Under the pieces are notes generated by a model. It did not search any database. It was not told the DNA's origin and worked only from the letters and a program-made list of their open reading frames with translations. A program made the translations under genes and the position numbers. From Linnemannia schmuckeri (lineage: Eukaryota; Mortierellomycota; Mortierellomycetes; Mortierellales; Mortierellaceae), in NCBI GenBank assembly GCA_029449235.1, contig JANATG010000008.1, forward strand, positions 2,294,001 through 2,358,000: a DNA stretch of 64,000 nucleotides. The letters run 5' to 3'. The number at the start of each line of letters is the position of its first letter. The stretch's first letter is position 1. Below are positions 33,488 to 44,760 of this stretch, piece after piece.

Positions 33488-35454
33488 CTATGTAAGGCAC
33501 CAGTGCCAGATGAAGCCCTGGCCACCACGGACATTAGCCTCCAGAAGCGTAGAGATATCACACATAAACGTCGAGATCTGCTTCAAATCGCCAGCATCCA
33601 TCTGTGCCTGAACGCCGGGCTGCAAAGCCTTAATCGCTCTCAGGTACTGCTCATCTCCATAAACGTTCCACGCAATCTGGAGACACTTCAAGTAATCACC
33701 CATAGGGAACCCCTTGATGTTTTTCACCGGCCAGTTCACTCCATTCGTGAGCGCATGAGGCAACAGGAAATCAATCGCCTTCTTGATCGACTGACCCTCT
33801 GGCCCCACATGATCCCACATGTTGACTCCCAAATCATCTCCCCATCGGGCCAAGGTCATCAAGGCTTGGAGGTTAAAGACCGAATAGTACCAAGAGGTCT
33901 TCCGTGCAAGTTCCTCAGGTTGACGACCCTCGCCAGTGATCTGACGGTCGATTCTGTTGGTGAGTCCGGATTGAGCGACAGCGCGGGCTTCTTCGGTGCG
34001 GCCGAGGAAGAGGTAGACGCCGATCAGTTGGACGTCGTAGTAGGTGCCGTGGTTGTTGTTACCCTTGCGTTCCTGCTTGGCGAGGGGGGAGTTCTCGAGC
34101 CAACTGACATATTCGGTGAACCACTTTTGGAGCTTAGGGATCAGGTCCTGAGGCCAGTCTGCGTCCTGCTTCAAGTAGTGCAATGCGTCGAATACACTGT
34201 TTTTGGAGGGAAGAGGAAGAAGAGGTGGGGGTACAAAACGGTGCGTATGTGGTTAGTTTCATGTTTTGTTTGTTTGTTTGTTTTTCTCAGTGGAATTGAG
34301 AAGCAATGCATAAAAACAAACAAACAAACAAACAAACAGTTGAACAAAGCAAATAGACGTTACCGGAAGATGGTGAACATGTCGAGGACACCGGTACGGA
34401 CACCAAACGGCTGGCCCTTCTGGAGAGATCCATAGTTGATGTTGGGCTTCATGTAAGTAGCCTCATCAAAGAACCATTCGTTCAGACGGTCAACACACTT
34501 TTTCATATAAGCCTTTTCACCCGTGAAGTGATAGGCCATGCCCATCATGTGGACCTCACGGATCATGGTACGCAACAGCTTGTAGTCTTCGACAGAATTA
34601 ATCTCGTCGTGGTTAATATGGCCATCCTTGCGGATGTAAGGAAGACCGTCGGGGGTGTTGGGGTTGGGCCAGTAGTACTTGGAGAGGGAAAGATAGTCGT
34701 GAGGGTCGTTTGAGGGAGGGACCTGCTTCTTGTTGGTGACAGAGTAGACCTTCTCGTTCTTGAGGGCCAGGTCGGCCTCCTTGACGATCAAGGCGATAGC
34801 ATAGTCACGTTCACGACGGTTGGCCGAGAGGAGATCGACGTAGGAGGCGGGCGAGTTTTTGCGGTTCTTGATGGCGAGCGAGAGGAGGGTCTCTTCTTCC
34901 TCGGTCAATTCCTCTTCATCTCCCTCCTCTCCATCCTCCTCGGTCTCGTCGCTGTTGTTGTTGGTGGCTGGAGGAGGAGGAGTGACCTGCTGTTCCTCTT
35001 CCTCGTCCCCTGCTGGAGGTCCCGTCAATCCTGCATCATCTTTTGATTCAGATCCCGATCCTGCTGGTTTCTGCTCCTTCTCCGAAGAAGGGTTGCCCCA
35101 TGGATTCCTGCTGTCCTTGTTATCGCCATATTGAGCTGGAGGGGACTTCTCCTGGTTGTTGTTGTTGTAACGGTGAGGGGTATTGTTGTCGATAGGGACG
35201 TTTAAGTAAGGATCCGTCTCGGGCCTCAAGGTCGACGGTGCCTTGTTAGAATCATGCTCAGGTCCGGGCCCAAAGACAGTAGAGAGCATGATGTAGACAA
35301 AGAGAATTCCTCCGGCTCCGAGGATGACCTTGCGGAGGTTAAGACCGCCGGGAAGATTGCCTGTGGCGGAGGATGGACCAGATGGCATTGGCTTGTCCTT
35401 GAACTGGTGTAATGGCAACGCCGAGACGGAGTTGGGTCTGGTTTTTTTCATCAT
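33488..35454 (-). CDS. Membrane-anchored alginate-lyase-like protein (PF05426 type)
   Basis: Exons 35454-34364 and 34196-33488 sum to 1,800 bases and encode 599 residues. A short basic N-terminus precedes one membrane segment (about residues 43-61: VILGAGGILFVYIMLSTVF), so a type II Golgi or secretory orientation is likely. A Ser/Asn/Glu-rich stalk (about 65-205) follows, then the alginate_lyase alpha/alpha toroid: SKYYWPNPNTPDGLPYIRKD, MMGMAYHFTGEKAYM, RLNEWFFDEATYMKPNINYG, and NNHGTYYDVQLIGVYLFLGR with the catalytic-type Asn-His. Fungi do not make alginate; a role on polyuronic acid wall or extracellular polymers (Mucoromycota walls contain glucuronic acid) is inference. ATG 35454 is followed at once by a second ATG. 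Confidence 0.88.
34264..34338. repeat. Intronic inverted microsatellite (TTTG)n / (CAAA)n hairpin
   Basis: Within the single intron of the alginate-lyase-like gene, a T-rich TTTG array (34264-34285) is followed 26 bases later by the complementary AAAC array (34312-34338). They can pair into a stem of about 20 bp, with a smaller CTCA/TGAG pairing inside the loop. Confidence 0.85.
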
Positions 35455-36444
35455 CTTGTAAGGATGAGGCTGTGTCTATTTGTGTGAGAGGGAGGAAGGA
35501 GTGGAGAGAGGGAGGGGAGGTGAGAAGGGAGAGAAGGGAGATGAAAAGAAAGGGAGGGGAGAGAGGAATGATGATGGTTAAAGAAGGGAAAGAAAGAAGA
35601 AAAGGAAAGAAATGAAAAAGGGAAAAAAAAAGGTCCAACGGGACACAAAAAAAAAGAAATATCAACAACGATAACGTTGGACGAACCCAGACCTATGAAT
35701 TACTGAACGGCTCTGTATTTTTAGAACACGACACATTGTATGCGTCTTGTCTACATATAATGCGGTGGGCTAGCAGGGTTAGTGAGCTGACGGCTCTTGT
35801 GAGTATTGTTCGATGTCGCTTTTGGAAGCGGTGCTCTCTCATGGACGTTGCTCCTCTTTGGCAGGGGAAAGAAGTGGTTCAATTGGTGCGGTGTATGTGG
35901 ATGTGGGTGTGGATGTGGTATATATGTGTGCTCTCGTCCCAGGGTCCCTTGCTGAAATGATACTCCCGACCCTTTCCCAAGCAAGATGCAGGGGGATCGG
36001 GGGCGGGGGGGTGAGAAAGAACGGGACACCAAGCCCGTTCCAATGGCTCAAACTAACCGACGATCAAGGGCCTTGTAAGCTGGACATGAAAATTGACCAA
36101 TTGATGATGATGATGGTCACCAAACAAATTAAAATTGAAATTGATTAAGGGCACTAAATCACAAATTAGTCACATGACATTAAACATGTAGCCAAGGAGG
36201 GGTCTGAAAAAAAAAGTTGCGACTGATTCCGCCGCTGATCACCCGTCTCTCTGCCCTGCACTGCACTGCACTGCACTCAGGATCTCTATCCCTCCAACAG
36301 ATCCCGTTCTCTCTCGTCGTCGTCATCATCTTCATCTAGCTCACACCCATAGAACCCTTTCATACACATACATACAAATCACCTTGCTAATAATTCCTGA
36401 ACTATCCATAAAAAATATATAAAACAACCAAGAAAAAGGCAACA
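35455..36444. other. Divergent intergenic region, no gene recognised
   Basis: It lies between the start of the alginate-lyase-like gene (minus) and the Gln-rich gene (plus). The first 200 bases are purine-rich on the plus strand. A TGCAC pentamer is repeated four times near 36255-36277. No supported ORF. Confidence 0.5.
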
Positions 36445-37832
36445 ATGAAGGAAGAAGGCGCACCTACATCCCACCACCCATCTCACAAGAGACACCACTC
36501 AAGAACCATGTCACACTCCCACCCGCTTTCGCGTCAGCAGTCCCCTGCCCTAGACTTAATCCCCGCTCCAACCTCATCCGGGACCATTACCCTTACAACC
36601 ACTACCACCGTCCTTGCCGACCTCTCCAAACGACCACGCGAATATATCAGTGTCGGTAAGGCCTCCTCATTGTGTTCATATTCGGTTTATCACTGTCTAT
36701 CGAAGGGTTCACGGTTCGGTGCCCATATTGACACGCCACACTCTCCCTTTCTCTCTCTAATTATCTCGGTCGTGTTGTTTGGTTTTTTTTTCTTTCATTA
36801 GGACAACGGAAAGAGATGCGAAAACATGGTGCTATTCGTGATACTTCATGTAAGTTTGGCTGCTTCTCTCCGACCTTGTAATTGACACTTCTCTTCATCA
36901 ATTGATGTTACCCCTTGCTACTGTTTCGAGATATGTTCTTCTGACAACTAAAAGCGTCCACCATCGTTAATAGACTGGAACACGCTGCTCATAGCTGCCC
37001 GCAAAAGTAGAGGTCCCTATCTCTGTCCATCTACCCGGACATACCACGTAGATCGCGCTTCTAATCTCTACTGGAGTGGCTACAGCGATAAAGTCGAGCC
37101 AGAAACGTAAGCATATTCTGCAGACGCGTTTTTGGGCAAGGGAAACAACTCATCGGTTCGATACCAATAACTCAATGCTAACAAATGCTCCCTCTATTCA
37201 AACGGTAAATAGTCCGGACGCGTCCATACCAACAATAACAGCGGGACAAGAAGGCTCAAATAGCACTGTGGAACATGGCGTCCCGGGAGCAACAATAGAG
37301 GCGACCCCAGGAGAGCAAGGAGTGAACGGGGAGAATGGTGCGGCGGTGTCTTCACTGAGAACAGGAACTCCTACCCCATCATCAGCAGCTGCATCAGCAT
37401 CGGCATCAGTAGGAGGAGTACCTTCGACACCAACAGGTCCTGAAGTCAAGGAAGAGTCGACGACATCACACCCGAACGGTTCGCTTACGACAAGCAATGG
37501 TAGTTTGAACAACGCTTTGAACAGCACACCCAACCAAAACAGCAATTTGACTTCCCCCACTCTCAACCCTGCCCTGATGAACCGGCCATTACCCAACAGA
37601 GGGAACCCATTGATGTCACCTACCCAACAAGGAGCCGTATTCGCGCATCAACTCTCGAACCCCGCCATGGGACAAGGCATGCAGCAGCCCCAGTCTTCGC
37701 AACCCCAACAGCAGCAGCCTCAACAGCAACAACAGCAGCAACCACAACAAGGACAACAACAGCAGCCATCACATCCACAACTCCAGCAGCTCCAACAACA
37801 GCAGCAGTTGCAGCACCAACAACAACAACTCC

Positions 37833-37869
<37 letters not shown>

Positions 37870-38575
37870 GCAACAACAACAACAGCAACAGCTTCAGCAG
37901 CAGCAGCAGCAGCTCCAACAACCCGGGCAAGGGATCAACCCCATGATGGTCTCGCAATCTATGGGAGGCATGCCAGCAGGGATGATGGCAGGTGGATTTG
38001 TGTCTCCAGACTCTTTGATGCAGCAGATGCCAGGGGGATCGATGCCTGGGCAGATGAGTATGGGAATGCCTCCAGGATATGTCAACATGGGACAAATGCA
38101 CCCGCAGATGATGCAGCACCTCCAAGCACAACAGCAGCAGAACCCTCAGCAGCAGATGTATGCTCAGCAGCAGCAACATATCATGCAGCAGCAATTCTTG
38201 CAACAGCAGCAGCAACAACAGCAGCAACAGGCACAGCAGCAGCAACAACAACAGGTACAGCAGCAACAGATGATGCAGGGTCAGCAAGATTTCCAGGGAC
38301 CTCCTCGACCAAAAGGACGACCCCGGTAAGCGTGCCCTTTTCCACTTACCTTTCCGGAAATAAAAAATCGCGCTGCTTCGCTCAGTTTTTTCTCATATCT
38401 CGGCCTCGTCCTTTTCGAACCCGCACCGTCCTTCCATCCTAACTGCGTCCGTCACTCATTGCCCACCGATAGTCGCAGCAAGGACTCGCAGACCATGCTG
38501 GGTTCTCCGACTCTAAACCACGCACGCACGCCTTCCGTCTCCTGGGCAGATCAACAACAACCCCATCAGCAATAG
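36445..38575 (+). CDS. Polyglutamine-rich protein with AT-hook-like C-terminus
   Basis: Five exons (36445-36655, 36802-36849, 36974-37106, 37213-38325, 38473-38575) sum to 1,608 bases and encode 535 residues. The only segment that looks like a fold is short and spread over three exons: KRPREYISVGQRKEMRKHGA, IRDTSYWNTLLIAARKSRGP and TYHVDRASNLYWSGYSDKVE (about residues 62-130). A Ser/Thr/Pro/Ala region follows, then two large polyglutamine blocks (about 287-367 and 433-490) separated by a Met/Gly/Pro region. An AT-hook-like PPRPKGRPRRSK spans the last intron. The composition suggests a nuclear transcription or chromatin factor, but that is inference; I do not recognise the family. Antisense poly-Leu frames are shadows of the CAG/CAA repeats. 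Confidence 0.75.
37678..38275 (+). repeat. CAG/CAA repeat blocks encoding polyglutamine
   Basis: Two blocks of mixed CAA and CAG codons (about 37678-37921 and 38115-38275). The codon mixture would limit slippage compared with pure CAG, yet the first block still includes a long near-pure CAA run (about 37830-37868). Confidence 0.9.
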
Positions 38576-38941
38576 TTTTTTTTGACTTAATCATCCTTTT
38601 TTTTTTATCCACGCACCTCATGAAAAATAAAAAGGATAATGAAGCTGGCTTCCATCGTCTTAGTGGTCAATGGTTATTATTTCGAAAGGGTTATCTTATT
38701 TTGCCGATCCCTTTTCCTCGAATGTTACGATACCCCGCATTCCATTTGAGAAGTAAAGTTTTCTGTGATATGTCAATGACATAGTAAAGTGAGGGAGAAT
38801 CGTCCGTGTGCAACAGTCACTCTCCGCTTCTTTCGGTTCTTCCGATCGGAACAGAGAGAACGAACAAAGACGACATCTCTTTCTTTTTTTTCTTCTTCTC
38901 TATCTTTACATCCATCACTCTTACACAACATTAATCCCATC

Positions 38942-40995
38942 ATGGGAGGACCAGGAAGGGCCTGCAGCCATGTCGTCAAGACCGCTACTCTTGCCGCTCA
39001 TCAACACACCAGGGCATCCACTAGGACTTTCTCGACCACAGCTACATCGCATCATCGTCTTCAGGGGCAGTCCATGAAAGTTACAACAGCACTTCAGAAA
39101 CAGCCTTTTGCCAACACTAATCGGAGGGGACTTCACTTGCTGTCGACCCCTCGCTCCGTCGGAACCCAGGCCTCGGCTATCTCCAGCAGGGCCATTCTCT
39201 CAATCACAGACGCCCGGCGGTTCATATCTGCTACCTCGACGGATTCGGAGGATTCCAATAATGGTATGTTGCAGTGCCTTTTTCGTTGCGTTAGCAATTG
39301 GTCATCGATATGTCGATATTAGCGTGTTCACTAACTTTCTAGGTGTTTCTTATAGGACCTATGCCAGTGTACAATGATCTAATTGCTCAGGGATCGCTGA
39401 AGGAGGACGCCTTCCAGAGGACGATTATCGAGACGTTACAGGAATTGCATGATCGCCTCAAAGACTACAATCCCGCACCACTCTCACAAGCTAAGAAGCC
39501 CGAGCCCGAGCGTGGATTGTTCGCCAAGGTATGAACCAGATCGAGATTGCCTTCTTGTCAGTTGGTGTAATATTATCACGCGGCGAGATATCGGTTTGAT
39601 CTTCGTCCACCTAATATAATTCTCTTGCTTATGGGATGAATTGAAATAGATGTCGAGCATGTTCAACAAGAAGGAGGAGGAACGTCTGGCCAAGGAAGCA
39701 GAGGAAGCCAGGATCGCAGCGATCCCTAAAGGATTATACCTGTACGGAAGTGTCGGAACCGGAAAGACGATGCTCATGGATCTCTTTTACAACACCCTAG
39801 GACGATCTGACAAAAAGCGTATTCACTTTCACAACTTTATGCTGCAACTCCATGGACGACTCCACCAACTCAAGACGACAACACATCAACACCAGGATCC
39901 GATCCCCTTCCTCGCAGACTCGTTGGCAGAAGAGAGTAGAGTCCTTTGTCTAGACGAGTTTCAGGTCACGGATATCGCGGATGCCATGTTGCTGAGACGA
40001 CTTTTGGAAGAGCTGGTTATCAACCGTGGCGTTGTCCTAGTCACGACGTCGAACCGTCACCCTACAGAGTTGTACAAGAACGGTATTCAGCGTGAGAGTT
40101 TCTTGCCAGGAATTGCGGTCTTGGAGAACCATTGTGTGGTCAAGTGTTTGGATGGTGGAATTGATTACCGTAGGGAGAAGAAGACATTCTTCCAGTCTGC
40201 CAAGCCAACAGACAGGAGTAAGCATGCTGCATCGGCGGCAGGATCTACACTTCCCAAGGTTGTCCCCGTAGCAGCAGCGAAATCATCAACAGGGGCAACA
40301 GCTTTGGTGGAAGAGAAGCGATTCTTCTGGCCATTGACAAAAGACACGGACAAGGAGGTCGATGAGTACTTTGCGACGATTCGTAATGGACATGCTGTTC
40401 AAGAGAGGCGTATGGGTTTCTTGGGACGCGAGTTGGTCCTCCCCCAGACTGCCGGAAACATTGCCAAGTGCTCCTTTGACGATCTCTGCGCCAAGGTACG
40501 TCCTACCACTTTGATTTCAGTCGTCTTGTATACCTGCTTAAAGAAGTTGTCATAATATCTAATTTTATCCATTGTCATTTCATATCATAGTCGCTGAGCG
40601 CAGCAGATTATCTTCATTTGGCAGAAAGCATTGACACACTAATCCTGACCGACATCCCAAAACTCAAGCCAACAACACTGCACAGGAATGAGACCCGTCG
40701 TCTCATCACCTTGATCGATGCCCTGTACGAGTGCCAAGTCAAACTTGTTTGTTCCGCAGACGGACCCATCTCTGAAATCTTTGGCGGCGGCTCTGGAGCC
40801 CATTCGGCAGACGAGGATCCTTCGACCATGGGAGAACTGACCCCTGCCCAGAGACAGATGATGGACGATCTAGGATTGAACGATGTCTCACAGGTCAAGA
40901 AGAGTCCTATCTTCTCGGGTGAAGAAGAGAAATTTGCAGTTCAGCGTGCTGAGAGTCGTCTTATTGAGATGCAGGGTCCTGGATGGGGTCTATAG
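38942..40995 (+). CDS. AFG1: Mitochondrial AAA-type ATPase Afg1/LACE1
   Basis: Exons 38942-39263, 39356-39528, 39650-40495 and 40591-40995 sum to 1,746 bases and encode 581 residues. A Ser/Thr/Arg/His-rich N-terminus without acidic runs is a good mitochondrial presequence. The ATPase core has Walker A GLYLYGSVGTGKTMLMDLFY (about residue 198), HFHNFMLQLHGRLH, Walker B VLCLDEFQVTDIADA (about 265), sensor LVTTSNRHPTELYKNGIQRE and the C-terminal DYLHLAESIDTLILTDIPKL. Afg1 works at the inner membrane in turnover of mitochondrially encoded cytochrome oxidase subunits. The C-terminal extension after the ATPase (AHSADEDPSTMGELTPAQRQ) looks partly disordered. Confidence 0.95.
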
Positions 40996-41947
40996 ACAGC
41001 TGTGACTCCACTGACATTTATATCACACCATTTATTTCCTCTGCTTCCTCCCCACTCCTTCTCTCCCTTTTATCCTATGTGCGACCAATGGTGTCATAGA
41101 GCGCATGGGTTACAGCTTTGCATTTTTTTTCTTTTGGTTATTATTTTTGAGAAACATTAAAAAAGTTATTGTGCTTCACATCAAATAGAAATCAAAGCAA
41201 GCTTGGTTGGTGATCGACTAAATAATGACCAGCGACCAATAATGATACTTGTACTTAAATGATCGCCTATCACTGATAGTGCCTAAATGAGCGTCCGCCA
41301 GCCCTTTGATCGACGCCGTTTTATTCTGCTGTAGTTGCTTTGTTGTTGTTATTATTGTTGTTTTCTTCCTGCTACCAATTCACACTTTTCGCTTAGCCAC
41401 AAATTTCTTTCAATTCGCTGCCAGTAGCAAATATACCAAGGTTTGACAGAAAAGAAAGCACAATCCAGATTCAAATATGATCTACACCCGGTTAGAGGCA
41501 CATAGCCTTATCTTCTTATGAGGAAAGGGATGTGCCAGCGAAAGCAAGCACCAGAAGCCCCGTACTTCTGCCTTTGTACCCTCCTTTCCTCTTTCTCGCC
41601 ATCACGTCGCGTTGGCTGTACGCCATTCCATCCCCTGCTTCCTACTCGATCGATTTTTTGTGGACTCTTGGATGGCCGATACGTTGTCGATCAGACGGAC
41701 ATCAGGGGTAAAACTATTTCCTGATTTACGCCCTGACTCCTGACTGCGTCTCAACCTCGTGCCCGGAGTTGCCCCTCTTCTAATTAATTGCAACGGCTCA
41801 CATTCTCACTGCGCCTCGAAAAGGCTATGGGAAACGACAAACTTAAAAAAAGACTCCATTTCACCCTTTTTGTTACATTCACCAACAAACGCACATCCAT
41901 TTTACACTCATTCACATTCCACATTCCATACGCGAAAAAAAGACGAC
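40996..41947. other. Intergenic stretch upstream of the F-box gene
   Basis: No gene recognised. The last 150 bases (from about 41806, CACTGCGCCTCGAAAA onward) are duplicated upstream of the decayed F-box copy near 44612, showing that the tandem duplication included promoter sequence. Confidence 0.6.
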
Positions 41948-44047
41948 ATGGCGGACCTTTCAAAAGACACGGCTTCATCACCACCAACACTTGCATCCCC
42001 TTGCTCAGCCATGGGTCGCGCTCTCGACATGTCTGAAATCTCTTACCTCATCCGTCAAGACCTCCAGGGGAGACACCTCAAGTCCGCCGTCCTGGTTTGC
42101 AAACTTTGGTGGCGTCTCTTTGCACCTTACCTGTGGGAACGCGTGTTCATCGATGCCGACCCCGATCAGCAGGATCGCGAGGTACTGGTCAGGAATGGAC
42201 TTGCGGCACGGTCATTGACATTGTCGATTTATGATCCAGAGGATGCGAAGGGGGTAGTTGAGTATGTTGCGGAACGGTGTCGGAATGTTGAGGCGTTGCA
42301 CTTGAAGCTGTTTTCGCCGGGGTTGGTTGTTATTGATACGGAAGCTGTGAAGAAGCGACTGAACGAAACTTGGGATAGCGACAACAATGCGGAAGAAGGG
42401 TACAGTGACAAGAGGAACAAGGACCTGGATCTGGAGCGACAATTCGGGATTCGGAGCGAATGCAAGACGGACCTTCTGGACTCTCTGCTCTCCAAGCTAC
42501 CCTGCGTCTCTGAGCTCACCCTCTCAATCGCTCATGAGGATCTGAGGCCAGAAGTCCTTTGGTGTGTCCCCACACTGACCAGACTGAGGAAGCTGACTAT
42601 TGTGGGCGGGTTGCCCAGTAACGGTTATATCCTCCACAAAAACCGACTTTGCGACTGGGACGTTATTCTTCGGACCAGTCGGGAGTGCAAGTATCTGAAC
42701 TCGCTTTCGGTTTCCTGGGAGGCGCACCAGCCCCAGGATGCTAACTTGGACGGGCACATCAGTAAGATCTCCGAGATGTTCGAGTCCCTTGAGGTCCAGG
42801 ATTCGTCGACATCATCGGTGTCGGATCAACAAGCACTACCAGCTGTCCCCAAAAGCGAGCAATTCCCAAGTCTGCGAACACTCACTGTATCCTCCTGTGA
42901 GATGCACCTTTCTCAAATGGACTTTTTCTACCGGTCTTGCCCAAACCTGCGCGCGGTCGAGTTCAAGTCTATTCAAGCAACCTCTCACATCATGGAGAAA
43001 AACCTCAAGTCCCTAGCCCAGTCGTGCCCAAACCTGCTCTCCTTCAAGCTCCTGGACGCCTGTAAGACCAATGACCGGATCGACTACTCAACGTCCCTCT
43101 TAGCTTCTCCCAGGACCAGCCTCCACTCGATGTCCCTCTCAGTCATTGCCAACAGCATCGCCACCGTGTTTGGCAACAACCCTACTGACAGAGACTACAT
43201 CCCCAACTACAAGGACGACACTAAATGGACACCTCCACTCTCAATCACATCCCTCAACATCCGAGACATCAAACACCCCACAGTCCTTCTCAACACCATC
43301 ACTTCCATCCCAGCAGGATTAACGCACCTCACCATTGACGGATATGTCTCCGACCCGACCTACCTCCGCCACTACTACGCCTACTTCTACCCCCCTCACA
43401 TGCCCCCGGACAATTCCTACTCAAGTATTGAACGCCTCTACAAACTCGAGAAGGATCCACTGTTGAGATTGCCAACGTTTGCATGTGTGGAGACGTTAGA
43501 GTACTTGGATGTTTCGACGTTGGATGTTACGGATAGACGAAAGTTGTTCAAGATCTTGTTTCGAAGGGTTCAGGATTTGAGGGTTTTGAGGTTTCTAAAG
43601 ATGGGGAGGGCGCATGTCTTAGCAGCGAATTTGGAGTTAACTTGGTCGGATGATACCCTTGCCGGAGAAGGAGAGGATGATCAACAGTCCGGGGAGACAG
43701 ATGAGACCATGACGACTACCAACACAGAGGGTGACGAGGATGGCGAGAACGACAACAACATTAACGCCTTTGAAGAACAGGAATGGGGCCCACCCGCTGA
43801 TCAGGACCGCGAAAAGATCTTTGTCTGGTTCCCGACCGTCGAGCACCTCTACCTGGTCGACGCGGACAGCCGTCGGTACTATGCGGGAAGGCCCTTCTTG
43901 ACGACCCATCAGGCGAGTGCGCTTGTGCGGATGATGCCTCGATTGAAGGCCATGTCGTTTAATCGCGAGGATGCCAAGGCTGGGTTGGAAGGTGTTATTG
44001 AGGCGTGTCCTAGGGTCTCTTTCAATTTTATGATGCGACAGAAATAA
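41948..44047 (+). CDS. F-box/LRR-type protein (intact tandem copy)
   Basis: An intronless ORF starts at ATG 41948 and encodes 699 residues. The F-box-like segment is near the N-terminus: MSEISYLIRQDLQGRHLKSA, VLVCKLWWRLFAPYLWERVF (about residues 30-70), as in fungal F-box proteins that recruit substrates to SCF ubiquitin ligases. Degenerate leucine-rich repeats follow: LSKLPCVSELTLSIAHEDLR, FPSLRTLTVSSCEMHLSQMD and SCPNLRAVEFKSIQATSHIM, then an acidic stretch (TEGDEDGENDNN) and a terminal repeat ending FNFMMRQK. The substrate is unknown. A second, decayed copy follows about 700 bases downstream, so this locus has undergone tandem duplication. Confidence 0.88.
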   Translation: MADLSKDTASSPPTLASPCSAMGRALDMSEISYLIRQDLQGRHLKSAVLVCKLWWRLFAPYLWERVFIDADPDQQDREVLVRNGLAARSLTLSIYDPEDAKGVVEYVAERCRNVEALHLKLFSPGLVVIDTEAVKKRLNETWDSDNNAEEGYSDKRNKDLDLERQFGIRSECKTDLLDSLLSKLPCVSELTLSIAHEDLRPEVLWCVPTLTRLRKLTIVGGLPSNGYILHKNRLCDWDVILRTSRECKYLNSLSVSWEAHQPQDANLDGHISKISEMFESLEVQDSSTSSVSDQQALPAVPKSEQFPSLRTLTVSSCEMHLSQMDFFYRSCPNLRAVEFKSIQATSHIMEKNLKSLAQSCPNLLSFKLLDACKTNDRIDYSTSLLASPRTSLHSMSLSVIANSIATVFGNNPTDRDYIPNYKDDTKWTPPLSITSLNIRDIKHPTVLLNTITSIPAGLTHLTIDGYVSDPTYLRHYYAYFYPPHMPPDNSYSSIERLYKLEKDPLLRLPTFACVETLEYLDVSTLDVTDRRKLFKILFRRVQDLRVLRFLKMGRAHVLAANLELTWSDDTLAGEGEDDQQSGETDETMTTTNTEGDEDGENDNNINAFEEQEWGPPADQDREKIFVWFPTVEHLYLVDADSRRYYAGRPFLTTHQASALVRMMPRLKAMSFNREDAKAGLEGVIEACPRVSFNFMMRQK

Positions 44048-44760
44048 ATTTGTTGGTTGTTATTCTTTTTTTTTTTTTTTTTGGCCTGGATGTTTTTTTG
44101 TTTATGATGTTTTCGTCATTGGCAAGTGATCAAGTAGTGCAACTACCAAGAATTTGGTGCTTGAGTGATCGTCAATCAGACTCAAGATCGACAAATCAGT
44201 GATTTATTTTTCTGTGCTTCGCCCTCAACTTTTTTTAATCTGTTCTCTGTTCATCAGAAATACACTAAAAAAATATTTTGATAGGAAAAGAAAATAAACA
44301 AACAGACTCGGATGAGACTTTTTTCACCAGTTCGAAAGAACGCGTAACCAAGTCTTCCTACAAAAGTGCTATATCCTGTTCTGCCACCTTTAAAGAAATT
44401 AACGCCAAGGTTGCACCCTGCGTCTACCTTGATACCTCCTCTGTCCTTTTAGCATCGTATTCAATTACCTGCGCGCTCACTTGCCACCGATTCGTTTTTA
44501 TGGAATGACCTATTGATCATATGAAACGACCAAGACCACGTATCGATCGAGGAGGAAAAAAAATTGCTTTAGCGCCCTCTTCTGCTATAGTTTCCCTTTT
44601 GAAGTAAACGCTTCACTGCGCCTCGAAAAATGGAGGGTCCAGGACAAGCTTAAAAAGAAGCAAAAATTCGCTTGGTTATCCTTTAATATTCGTTAACAAA
44701 GTACTGTTTTCTTCCCATTCTCGCCCGCCTCTCAAACATCACAGAAAAAGACAAGACGAC

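Noticed and set aside
33503..34435. 310-codon plus-strand frame
   Set aside because: It is antisense to the alginate-lyase-like gene and runs across its intron; no independent features.
37769..38287. Leucine-rich minus-strand frame of 172 codons
   Set aside because: It is the reverse complement of CAG/CAA polyglutamine codons.
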